Shown here in pieces: positions 51,545 through 60,963 of a stretch of 64,000 nt of DNA. Each line of letters opens with the position of its first letter. Position 1 is the first letter of the stretch. The position numbers were made by a program, and so were the translations under genes. Source of the stretch: Ricordea florida (Eukaryota; Cnidaria; Anthozoa; Corallimorpharia; Ricordeidae); NCBI GenBank assembly GCA_949710005.1, contig OX453272.1, positions 14,079,588 through 14,143,587 of the forward strand. Direction: 5' to 3'. The notes below the pieces were generated by a model. The model was not told the origin of the DNA, made no database searches, and was given only the letters and a program-made list of their open reading frames with translations.

Positions 51545-54415
51545 CTAATACAAAGGTTTTGTGTGAATTCCATCTTCTTCAACTCTTCGTTTATCATAAT
51601 ATGCGTTAAGCCCTAATTTATCTTGAGTATATGTTACAATTTCGTTTTTATTAACTCTAAAACCTGTGTTTTTTACCCTATCTATTTTTCCCGCTAAAGC
51701 TTCATAGTATCTATCCCACGTCATATCGTTTTGGTAATGTATTGCCCCTTTACAACTAAACTTTGTTTTTCCCTTTCCATCATCGGCGTAATAACATTTT
51801 GGTGAAAGAGCAATCATTCTTATTCCTTCAAACTCTTTCTTAAACAGTCCAGGCGTTCTATCGTGATATTTTGAGGTTGATAGAAATTTTGGTTTACCTT
51901 CTCTAAAATATTCATCTCGTAATTCGGGTTTTACAAGATTATCCAAATCTTCATCCGAATATGCAAAGTAATAGCTATCTGTGTCTGAATAAACTAACTC
52001 AAAATCACTTCTGTCAAAATAATAATCAATAAAATCGTGGTAAAATTCTAACATTCTAAGTTTGGATAGTTGATATACAGCTATACCACACTGATAAGGT
52101 GTGTTTATTTCTACACAGCGTTTCCTTTTTGTTATTTCATATGTTTCATTTATCTGTTCCATATCTACAAAGAACGGGCTTCTAATATCCATATTAACAA
52201 CATCCACGTTTTGAGTATAACTTGTATTCTTGTGTTCTTGTTTATTTTCAATCATTTTGCCATAGAATGCGTTTCCTTTTAGTTTGTTGGTATCAGCCAA
52301 TTCTTTACAACCTTTATACTTTGTTTTTAGTTTTTCAATCAATACTTTAAGGTGATTATCGGCGGAGCTGGCCCCATTCTCGGTATGGTCTTCAATAAAT
52401 GTTAATATATCAGGGAATTGATTTAATTCATTAGTAAGGGTTACGACATCATCTATTTTGTTTTCATCAAAAGCTTTACTTAACATTTCTAGCATAACCT
52501 CAATATCACCATCTCTTCTCGCATTGCTTACTTCACTTGGAAACCACTCAAATGGCTTACCCGGTTGATATTCTATAATTTTATGAACAGCTGTTATTAC
52601 CAAACCATGATTAAGATACCATTTTATTATCGGTGTATATAGTAAAATTTCCTTTGCTCTTGTTACGCTTAACAATTTTAGTGCTCCTTTTATAGTTTTT
52701 CTGCCTGTAGCTTTTTGATATTCTTTCATATGATCAGGTATTAAATTTTCAGGGACAGTATCTACAACATATAAAGGCGGCATCTCCTCAAATTTTTCTA
52801 AAAGATTATCTGGTGTGTGAATATCCACTTGACAGAAACCGAACAATTTATCTGTAAGAATATCATTACAAATTTTTTTAATATATTCAAGATCTGTTGG
52901 ATTTTTTACTTCAAAATATTTCTCTTTACCGCAGGGCATTTCCAACCCTGACACATATAAATATAAACTATTTGCATCATCACCGCGGATACTTTTGCAT
53001 GGTTTTGGATTTTTATAATTATGAGAACGAATAAATGACTTGCCAACCTCAACCCAACGAACAAATACTTGAGCCTGACCACCAATCATACCTGTTTTTA
53101 AAAGATCATAAGCTTTATTTTTATTACATACAGTACATTCTTTTCTTATAGTAAAACATTTTTTACATTTCCCCTTACCGCTTTTCGGTTTTTTACAATT
53201 AACATTACATTTACAATAGCAAGGATCGCCTGGAGCATACAAATCACACTTACCCTTACTATTTTTTATAGCTTTATTCAACACATATCTCATTGATATC
53301 CCAGGGATTGATACCGCGTCTTTCAGCATGTCTATATCATCACAGAAATATTTTTCGCGTGTTTTTTCAACAGCTTCTACAAAAGGAATAACATCACCTT
53401 GGTTATACTCTATCAACCAATCCTTCAGGGTTATACAACCTCTTTTTTTCATTTCATTCTTATATTCTTCATATTCTTGGTGGGATATTGTTATTTTCTT
53501 TTTGAGATCTGAGTAAAATTCTTCATATTTTACGGGGCCTATGTGAGAAAGCTTATCATAACTATCCAAAAATTGATAGGGGAAGAAAAGTTTTTGTTGT
53601 TCGCAGTTGTTTGCTTTACACCAGTCATCAAAAGAAAGCCCCGGGGCTAAGTAATTAATCATATCCAAAAATTTAAAACGAGGAGTTTTCAGGTACATAT
53701 ATTTATTTTCTTTCTTTGCCACATTTAGTGTATCCTCCATCTCGGTAAAACAATTTACAAAATGTATCTTAATCATATTAAAATCATACTTTCCTGAATT
53801 AAAACCTAAAACAGGAACTTGATTACACCACTCTTCATACAGCTCTTTTACTTTTTTTGGAATACTATCTTCATCTGGAAGAGGATAATCCTCTCGCACT
53901 TTTTTAACAATATCTTTTTGTCTTCTATCCAAATCTTTAACAAAATCTTTTATAAGCTCTTCTGGATTATTATTCACAACACAAGTTGCTTTTTTCGATA
54001 AATTATCAGATATAGCTATACTAATCGGAATATGTTTATTTATAAAAGTTAGATCTTCAGTAACCTTTTCATTTTGTTTTGGTTGCATTGCTTCAGAATC
54101 CCAAGTAATAAAATATGGATAGTGAAAAAATTTCTTTTTAAAGTTTACATATTTTAATTCAGGTTTTTCACACTCCCAAACAGATACTAAATTATACCCC
54201 AAAGATTTGATTACATGTTCCTTTCTCAGCGTTTCGTTGTATTTAATTTTATCATCACTTGAACAAGGACATCCATGCCATTTGCACCCATAGTATTCAT
54301 AGACTGTATTAGTTACAGGTTCGTAACTAATACAGTCATTTTGGTTCATCCACCAAAAAAAGCTCTTTTTCACCGTCCTTAACACATCGTTCACCACCAT
54401 GCCCGCATAGAGCAT
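51545..54415 (-). pseudogene. polB: DNA polymerase B, protein-primed type, catalytic part (gene broken upstream)
   Basis: Replicates the element DNA. Exonuclease motifs: ITWDSEAM (D106, E108), NSGKYDF (206-212) and EYNQGDV (Y337, D341). Polymerase motifs: DANSLYLY (D480), KLKGNAFYG (711-719) and YSDTDSYYF (D811, D813). A Cys-rich insert at 390-430 is typical of the Polinton branch. All catalytic residues are present. A palindrome at 52360-52388 encodes NGASSAD at about 680-686, in a loop region between motifs A and B. The frame opens at 54415 only because of a break near an A7 run at about 54355-54361; a second break lies near 54455. I class it as a pseudogene, although sequence error in the homopolymer is possible. 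Confidence 0.9.
52360..52388. repeat. Hairpin palindrome 10 (decayed)
   Basis: Stem CGGC/GCTG with one wobble and loop GGA (52360-52370), followed by GCCCC and an imperfect second arm. In frame in polB. Confidence 0.6.
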
Positions 54416-54451
54416 GATGAATATGTTTACCTATAAGTTCAGACTGTTTCT

Positions 54452-56209
54452 CTATCCATCTGCATCCAACATAACTAAATTGGGTATTTCCACCATAAAA
54501 TATTTTTCTGAGCTACTCATTGTTGGAACACATTTTTTACCTTTACAAATTACTTGTGTTTTTCCTCCTGTACATGTATTATCATTCAAATGTCTATTAT
54601 AATTATCATGTCTGTTAAATCTTTGTTCACATCCATGACATTCCCAACTATTAGTCAACAGCGGCAAATCTTTTATGTAAAAACAATGGTCATTATGAAG
54701 CCCAGCATCCAAAGTTGGTAATTCTTTTTTGATCCTACCTTTACCGTATACCATAACCCACGTTTTTTGGTCTTCTTTTGGCTCAAATATCCTAATGTTA
54801 ATATTAAAAAACTTTGAGATATCTTCAAGTTCAATAAGATCCGTTCCTTTTATATCTTCTTCTTTCAGATTTGGTTTATCATAAAATTCTTGAGCTAGTT
54901 TTAAAGCTAATTGTTTTATTCTTTCAGCGGGTCTATTTTTCTCATCAAGATAGTTCCTAAACACAGCCAGGGTATTCCAAAAACACATTTTGTTATCATA
55001 ATTATCAAGGGCATGAATAGATTTCTTATTGTGTAGCCAATCTGGTAAAGGACCACAACCCATTAAAGTTTCATTTGTATGAATTAATTTTACATGACCT
55101 TCGTTAAACACAACTTTACCTTGATATACACCCGGTTTTTTTACAACTTCTGTTGCTGGAAGATACGCGTTACTCCACACTTGTGTGTTCTCCAAATCTA
55201 GTCTTTTTATTTCACATTGTTCAATATACTCCTTAATTTCTTTTAATGTTTTTAAAGTTCCTTTTCCATGAATTGTTTTGTGATACCCAGCTATTTCTCC
55301 TTTTCCCCGATGAATGTTGGATTTGAAACCATATACAACCTTTGTTCTCATCTGTATCTCTGGTCTTATTCTATCCATAATTATTTGCGATATGTCATTA
55401 TTAAGATCCGCATTTATTACAATGTTGTTTTGCCCCACTATCTCGTCTGGTTCGCTTCCAAAAGGAATAAATTTAAAATTTGTTGGAGGTCTTAGTTTAA
55501 TTTTCTTATCTTTATTTTCGACTGTTTCAGTTTTATTTTGTGTTTGATTATTAGCCTTTTTTCTAGGTGCTGGAATTGGTTTTATTATTTTTTTATTTGT
55601 TAGATTTTTTAAAGATTCATAAAACTTTTTTCTATCTTCCACTTTATAATTTTTAATTATATTCCTTTTCTGTTTATTAGGTAAATTTTCATTAGTTGTA
55701 ACTGTAACCGAATCATAAAACTTTTTTCTATCTTCCACTTTGTAGTTTTTGAATATTTTTTTTAGTGTGGGTTTTTTAGATTGTTTGGTATCCTTAAGCG
55801 ATTCAAAAAACTTTATTCTTTCTGTCACTTTTGAATTTTTATCTGGAATATTTTTTCTAGGGGTTGGGATAGGTCTTTCCTTCTGTTTAGGAATATTTTT
55901 TCTAGAGGCTGGGGTAGGTCTTTCCTTCTGATTAGGAATATTTTTTTTCGGTGATTTTTTATTTGGTTTGGGTGGTGTACCTGGTCTTGGTGGTGGTGGT
56001 CCCGGTGGGGGTGTTTCTGGATTAAATCGATGTGGTGATCCTGGTGATGAGTCTGGTCTTGGTGGTACCACATTATCATACATTTCAACGAGTTCAGGAA
56101 TTTTTCGCAACTCTGGTAAAAGTAAATCTTTTCGCCGTAAGTTTGCTCTGCCTTTAATAGCATAATCTGTAGCAAGTTGCTTCATTTGATTATAAGTAAG
56201 TCTATCCAT
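54452..56209 (-). pseudogene. polB: DNA polymerase B, N-terminal part (585 codons before the frame break)
   Basis: N-terminal portion of the same gene; its ATG lies in the right TIR. Residues 8-36 (MKQLATDYAIKGRANLRRKD) form a SAP-like motif similar in layout to the gene at the other end. Residues 47-85 are Pro-rich, 86-215 carry basic repeats (RKNIPKQKERP-like and NYKVEDRKKFY twice). The conserved region from about 285 precedes a C2HC zinc finger (C524, C527, H540, C546) that is usual ahead of the exonuclease domain in cnidarian Polinton polymerases. The frame stops at 54452 from a one-base shift. Long N-terminal extensions of this sort may carry the terminal-protein function, but that is inference. 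Confidence 0.85.
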
Positions 56210-56563
56210 TTGTACTTTTTTAACTTTAATTCTTCTTTTTAAATCATTTTTTTATTTGCAATATCTGATTAACACTCTGATAATTTTCTGTGTAATTTTG
56301 GTAACATTTTTTAAAAAATTTCAACAAATTTCAACATCAAGGAGTGGGGGAGGAGATTTTGCGGATTTTTTGTGGATACTTTTGTAAAAAAGGAAAAACT
56401 TCACATGGTCTGTGCAAAACAAGAGCTTGAGGCTCTGTCGCAAAGCATTCGCCTTCGGCTCATGCCTTATGACACAGACTGTGTCGCAAAGCCTATGCAA
56501 AAAGTCTGTTTAGCAACAACAACAACAACACGTGTGTGTTTAAAATTACTCTTACCTACTACT
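56199..56563 (-). repeat. Polinton right terminal inverted repeat (365 bp)
   Basis: Inverse complement of the left TIR with only one copy of the 137-bp segment. Its inner edge includes the start codon of the DNA polymerase gene. Confidence 0.92.
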
Positions 56564-56568
56564 GCTAG
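56564..56568. repeat. Right target site duplication GCTAG
   Basis: GCTAGA follows the right TIR and matches the left flank and the unoccupied paralog near 35325. Confidence 0.85.
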
Positions 56569-56617
56569 AATTCGGTTCTAACAAAGAAGAAAAGTTAGTG
56601 CACTCAAATGTGTGCGG

Positions 56618-56638
56618 GTATGGGGCAGAGCCCCATAC
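56618..56638. repeat. Perfect 9-bp-stem hairpin outside the Polinton
   Basis: Stem GTATGGGGC with loop AGA, about 55 bp beyond the right TIR. Same triloop design as the palindromes within the element. Confidence 0.7.
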
Positions 56639-56639
56639 T

Positions 56640-57060
56640 CATGGAATATGGTCAACCTCTTTTCGTTTGGTTGTCACGTGAATGACCGAGCGTACGTACG
56701 TACGCGTCTACAGATTGTACGGGTAGGGTAGGAGAGACTATCAAAAGGAAGGGAGGGGTATCTCAGGCTTGTCTTGGCAAATCCACATCTTTTATATTGG
56801 ACATTCACAATATGGTCAATTGACAGCTGTCAAAACGGGTTAGCCACTGACCAGCATCACATGACCATATTGTGGGATCATGTGTCAACTCATCGAGGTG
56901 ACGTGATTTATTTGGAAGCTGTTCTGGTAGCCCGCATATTTTTGACGGGAAATTGCGTTGACGACTGAAAAAGAAATTTTCAGTTCATTGTCTTTTTGAG
57001 ACACAATATTACTACTCTACACTGTTAAAGTTTTACTAAAGGATAAACGAAACAATTTCT
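56640..57060. other. Host flank without gene
   Basis: No coding region supported. CGTACGTACGTACGCG alternation at 56690-56706 is a local simple repeat; TTGACAGCTGTCAA near 56819 is a perfect dyad. Confidence 0.5.
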
Positions 57061-57161
57061 ATTGCTATGTCAACAAACAATAGCAGAGAAAATATAATTT
57101 GCAGAACACAGGGTTCAGGTGAAGAGCAACGGGAAAGAGAGCAAGAATTAACTGAGGAAGA

Positions 57162-57566
57162 ATGAGCGAAGAAGATCGCCAAAGAAGGCGCGGTCGGGAA
57201 AGAGAAAGAAGACGAAATTATAGCGAAGAACGCCGACAAGCAGAAGGAGTCCGGGCTCGAGAAAACAGACAAAATGTTAACGAAGAACGCCGAGAAGCGG
57301 AAAGATTCCGTGCTGTGGAAAACAGACAAAATTGTTGCGAAGAACGCCGAGAAGCGGAAAGACTCCGTGCTGTGGAAAACAGACAAAATTGTAGCGAAGA
57401 ACGCCGAGAAGCGGAAAGACTCCGTGCTGTGGAAAACAGACAAAATTATAGCGAAGAACGCCGAGAAGTGGAAAGACTCCGTGCTATGGAAAACAGACAA
57501 AATTGTAGCGAAGAACGCCGAGATACGTTGCTAAACGCCATGCAAGAGAGAAACCTCGGTTCATAG
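57162..57566 (+). CDS. Charged repeat protein, 19-residue repeats (134 aa)
   Basis: Opens MSEEDRQRRRGRERERRRNY, then about five repeats of 19 residues with consensus ENRQN-x2-EERREAERLRAV, encoded by 57-bp tandem DNA repeats (57255-57530). It is predicted to be a single long charged helix or coiled coil with regularly placed Arg and Glu. It ends TLLNAMQERNLGS. A second frame upstream (57068-57166, MSTNNSRENI) is also highly charged and could be the true N-terminus if there is a frameshift near 57160. Similar charged repeats precede helicase domains in some Helitron proteins, but no helicase follows here, so identity is open. Confidence 0.45.
   Translation: MSEEDRQRRRGRERERRRNYSEERRQAEGVRARENRQNVNEERREAERFRAVENRQNCCEERREAERLRAVENRQNCSEERREAERLRAVENRQNYSEERREVERLRAMENRQNCSEERRDTLLNAMQERNLGS
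57255..57530 (+). repeat. 57-bp tandem repeat within the charged-repeat ORF
   Basis: Period of 57 bp seen from GTGGAAAACAGACAAAATTG at 57315 and 57372 and onward, about five units. The multiple of three keeps the frame. Confidence 0.85.
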
Positions 57567-58597
57567 GGTAAAGCAGAGAACGTTTTTTGCCCATAATTAC
57601 GAATTATAGGATTGAAGGAAACCCTGAAGTTCAGTCATAGATTCTTGAGTGCTTAATAATTTTACGATTTCATTTAATAATTCAATTTGAGTGGCATCCA
57701 TAACTCAATTAATAATAATATAACAAAAAAGAAAAACATTTACATTTATTTTGCTTCCGTGCAGGCTATATACTGGAACCACGATATCAAGAACTGTCTA
57801 AATGTGTTTTTATATAGATAATTATATCTAAGCCCTTTTGCATACATTTTACCATACCTTGGTCGGAGTAAGCATTTATTTTACCGAGGTGTTCGTTTTA
57901 ACACGAAAATGACAAGAGTTGTGTCCTGCATTTCCCAGTAGCGTGTACAAATGTTTTAAATACACTTACGCAAATAGAATGGTTAATTTCATCAGGAATA
58001 GGATACAGTACATTGATAATTTGTGTTTTTTGTAGAATATACTCCATGACTTTGTAGGTAGAAAGACCGTACTAATGGCAGACGAAAGTTTAGACAAAAA
58101 TCATAGCGAGTTAACCGACCTCGTCACTTAACTATAGTTAAAAACGTTTGTGAATTCCTTCGCAATATTTTAGAATGCTTTTACAGTTTAAAGTGAAATG
58201 AAAGTACTAAACGGGAGCCCCGCTTTTAGGCTTGGCTAAATCTATATATTATTCAGCTTTAACTTGCACCGACATTATCTTTCGCGGGAAGATCAATATA
58301 GAACAAGTGCAACTTTGTTATACACACCTCCCAAATTACAAGCAATATAATTGGCCGTTAATAAGAAACCGGAAGGCATCAAACAAATAAAAACTTGTCA
58401 AAAACATGTCAATGAGAATTTTGTTTTGTCTAGGTGGCTGTGGTTCGACGCGCACGACTAAACGCGTAAACGCGGTCAACGGTTTGGCTTGAAGCTGTCA
58501 GCAAGATAAAAACGAATTTATTTTCCTTAATTCGTCATTGACATTTGTGCCTGTGGTGGCTTTAAAAAGAGCCGGCTGTTGTAAGACTGTCACTTTC

Positions 58598-58628
<31 letters not shown>

Positions 58629-58766
58629 AATAATAATAATAATAATAATCATAATCATAATAATATTAATGGAAATGATAATAAAAAAGTGGTAATAGAA
58701 GGATAAGATTAATACAATAATTGGGCTTTTAGCCCTGATAGTTTTAAATATATCTAAAAATTTAAT
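57567..58766. other. Non-coding, with CTT/TAA microsatellite
   Basis: No gene supported. A (CTT)n tract passing into (TAA)n lies at about 58600-58665. The rest is AT-rich without recognised elements. Confidence 0.6.
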
Positions 58767-59515
58767 AAAACAGTGGATAGCGTTGAAGGTGCGGTCTGAT
58801 TGGCAAGTAAAACTCCGAATATCCTGCGCTAATTACCTCCTGCTTGATTTACCTCCGAGCAACTTGCGAGTTGGGCTAAATTGCAGAATACCCCGCCACT
58901 TCACTTACATACTGATAACAATAGAGTCCATCGTAATATGCCGCGTTCTTCAATAGCCTCCGGCACATATAAATGAAGTGGCCGGTATTCTGCAAAAGCA
59001 GAGCAAGACGGATGACTAAATCTCCTGAGTATCATCACATGATCTATATCGGTAAAACATCGCTGTATATGATCTATATCGGTAAAACATCGCTCCGTCT
59101 CGTGAATTTCGAAAATTATGGCGTTCCGTTTGCATCCGTGACAAGGGAACAAATCATCCAAATTAACAAAGAAACACTCCCTGAAAACACAAAGCAAGCG
59201 ACTAAATTTGGTTTGGCCGTGTTCAAAGGTAATTTTTATCCCGGCGTTTGTCGATAAAAACCAACCAGAAAGGTTTTGCTTACGATTTCAAATTAATCAT
59301 GTCATGTCGCTTGTTCACTTGAGAACCAAAGTTGAATTATATTTTTTGCAGAATGGTTTCAAATACAGAAAGGGTTTGCAACTCAATTTGATGAAATGTC
59401 GTCACTAAAACTAAACAGATTTTTTTCTGTCAGCGAGACAACGAGACGTACGGAAGTCATAACAACAAAAAAATCCCTTTCCGCGATCCGAGCCACCTTG
59501 GATTGTCACTAGAGA
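58767..59515 (+). CDS. 5' exons of a DUF3504/Crypton-like recombinase gene (copy A)
   Basis: Exon 1 reads EQIIQINKETLPENTKQATK then FGLAVFK and ends at a G followed by GTAATT (59225). Exon 2 begins after TTTTTTGCAG at 59350 and reads EWFQIQKGFATQFDEM, LKLNRFFSVS, TTKKSLSAIRATLDCH, stop at 59513. The split codon joins in frame. The ATKFGLAVF...EWF, F.T.FDEM, SL.AIR order matches the N-terminal part of DUF3504 proteins (KIAA1958-like, Crypton-derived tyrosine recombinases). The catalytic domain is absent. A 30-bp direct duplication (ATGATCTATATCGGTAAAAC) lies upstream at 59038-59090. Probably a truncated gene copy. Confidence 0.6.
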
Positions 59516-59709
59516 AATCCTCCATTTTCCAAGCCATTTTCTTTTTCTGGTGTACACTATCTCACTCTTTTAGTATATAATAAAAATATTCACATCAGTC
59601 AGTGGCTAAAGATGGATATTCACCTGGCCGCTTTGTGACACGGTAAATATCCACCTCCACCTCGGTGAATAGTTGTAATATAAACTATTACGAGTTCTTC
59701 AAACATTAG

Positions 59710-59742
59710 CTTCGCGAGGTTTGGCGCGAGTCGTATTTCTAG
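59710..59742 (+). repeat. Solo right-end segment of the L-insert family
   Basis: CTTCGCGAGG followed by GCGAGTCGTATTTCTAGT matches the last 33 bp of the L inserts (for example 19630-19663), including the preceding TTCTTCAAA. It suggests the L right end marks a dispersed repeat family. Confidence 0.6.
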
Positions 59743-59763
59743 TATAATTATACAACTACCTCT

Positions 59764-60030
59764 AAATCCAATATTGGCAACTGTCCAATTAAATTGGAGA
59801 CCTATCCAATTTAAGAAAAATTGGACAGTTGCCAATATTGGATTTAGAGGTAGCTATATAATTAACAAATAACAGGACTCCGTGCTTGTCCAATTAAAAA
59901 AATGTTGGATTCGAAAATTCCTTGGAACATCAAATTGGACTCGGCCTGCGGCCTTGTCCAATTTTGGTGTTCCTCTGAATTTTCTCATCCAATATTTTCT
60001 TAATTGGACAGCACGTAGTCCTGTTACATA
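59764..60030. mobile_element. Foldback (snapback) element, two nested inverted repeats
   Basis: First dyad: arms CTCTAAATCCAATATTGGCA plus flanks (59755-59800 and 59819-59860), nearly perfect, about 38 bp. Second dyad: about 70 bp imperfect arms (59871-59940 and 59957-60027), both ending with AACAGGACT-like sequence, loop rich in GGCC. The shared core GTCCAATT appears in both, so they are probably related MITE-like elements. Confidence 0.65.
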
Positions 60031-60599
60031 TTCTAATTATGTTGTTGGGTTGATTTGTTGTAATTTTAACACAGAAGTCTTTCAAATGAATGACCATTCA
60101 GTTCATGAAAACTTGGAGACGTTATACGTGGTTACTGAGCTATTTAGAGGAACTCGCACTGAAAATATAAATTTCCATTAAGTAGCTGGCCTTCTACACA
60201 CACAGACGTTGTTAGTTGGTTTCTAGCAGCGACTAAAAGAATGGGCTAGAACACGTTTGAATTTGCTGGCTTACTTCGCGGGGAAAGCTGTACCATGAGA
60301 TACTTAGTCTTTTAGAAGCTGGCCACCTTATACACGGTGCGCTGCTAATAATATGCTTAAAGGTGAAAATACATGTGATTTGCGCAAAAAAAAATACTGC
60401 GTTGCTGGTTGGCGCATAAACCAAACTTTCCCCCCCGCATAGGCTCTATTCGAAGAACTTGGGATGTACTCAATGTAAAATTCAGCTTCAGCTTCATTTC
60501 CGTACAACCCCATGCTACATTATGCATATTGTGGCTCAACTGTTTTGTTCTCTATAGAGACAAAAACTGTTCTCGCGTCCATTCTTTAGCCACAAAGAT

Positions 60600-60963
60600 A
60601 TAAAGATTTTAGGTGAATCAGTAAACCAGGAATTCTGCAAAGTTGCAAACTGGCTTGCTTGCAATAAGTTATCTTTAAATGTGAAGAAAACACATTTTAT
60701 GATTTTCAAAGCAAAGAACAAAAAAGATGAACCATAATATAACTATTAAAATTGGTAATGAAATTATTGAACGTTTTAATAATGCTAATTTCTTAGGGTT
60801 GATGATTGATGATGATCTGTCTTGGAAGCATCATATTATTAAAGTAACTTCTAAGATATCAAAGCTACGTGGGATTATGGTTGGAGCAAGACAGTATTTA
60901 ACTATAAGAACATTACGAACTGTATATAATGCTATGGTTTACCCATCAGGTATAGCATTATAA
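60600..60963 (+). pseudogene. LINE reverse transcriptase fragment
   Basis: Reads VANWLACNKLSLNVKKTHFM in one frame, then IKIGNEIIERFNNANFLGLM and IDDDLSWKHHIIKVTSKISK after a frameshift near 60725, ending YNAMVYPSG at 60963. This is the segment after the YADD motif of Jockey/RTE-type LINEs. Both ends are missing. Confidence 0.7.

Larger units (their letters stand above)
40875..56563. mobile_element. Polinton/Maverick (adintovirus-like) element, 15.7 kb
   Basis: Self-synthesising virus-like transposon. Supporting marks: terminal inverted repeats starting AGTAGTAGGTAAGAG at both ends; GCTAG directly repeated outside both ends (40870-40874 and 56564-56568); a DDE integrase; protein-primed type DNA polymerase B; an A32/FtsK-like ATPase; a major capsid candidate; and a cluster of minus-strand virion-type genes. 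Base composition is strongly AT-rich apart from GC-rich palindromes inserted in genes. The adenain-like protease usual for the group was not found. The polymerase has two frame breaks, so this copy is probably not autonomous unless those are sequence errors. Confidence 0.95.
59516..60599. other. Non-coding with foldback elements
   Basis: No gene supported. Contains a TTCGCGAGGTTTGGCGCGAGTCGTATTTCTA segment (59711-59741) matching the right end of the L insert, and the two inverted repeats listed separately. Confidence 0.55.

Noticed and set aside
54414-54602. Plus-strand 62-codon frame over the polymerase break
   Set aside because: Antisense to the conserved polymerase gene, no start context and no motif.
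40875-56563. Bacterial or phage contamination as an explanation for the capsid/ATPase block
   Set aside because: The block lies within TIRs, is flanked by a target duplication in an animal LINE fragment that also occurs elsewhere in the window, and has the Polinton gene set.
57036-57500. 154-codon minus-strand frame with FHSTESFRFSAFF repeats
   Set aside because: It is the complement of the 57-bp repeat whose plus strand encodes a typical charged helix; nothing supports the minus reading.
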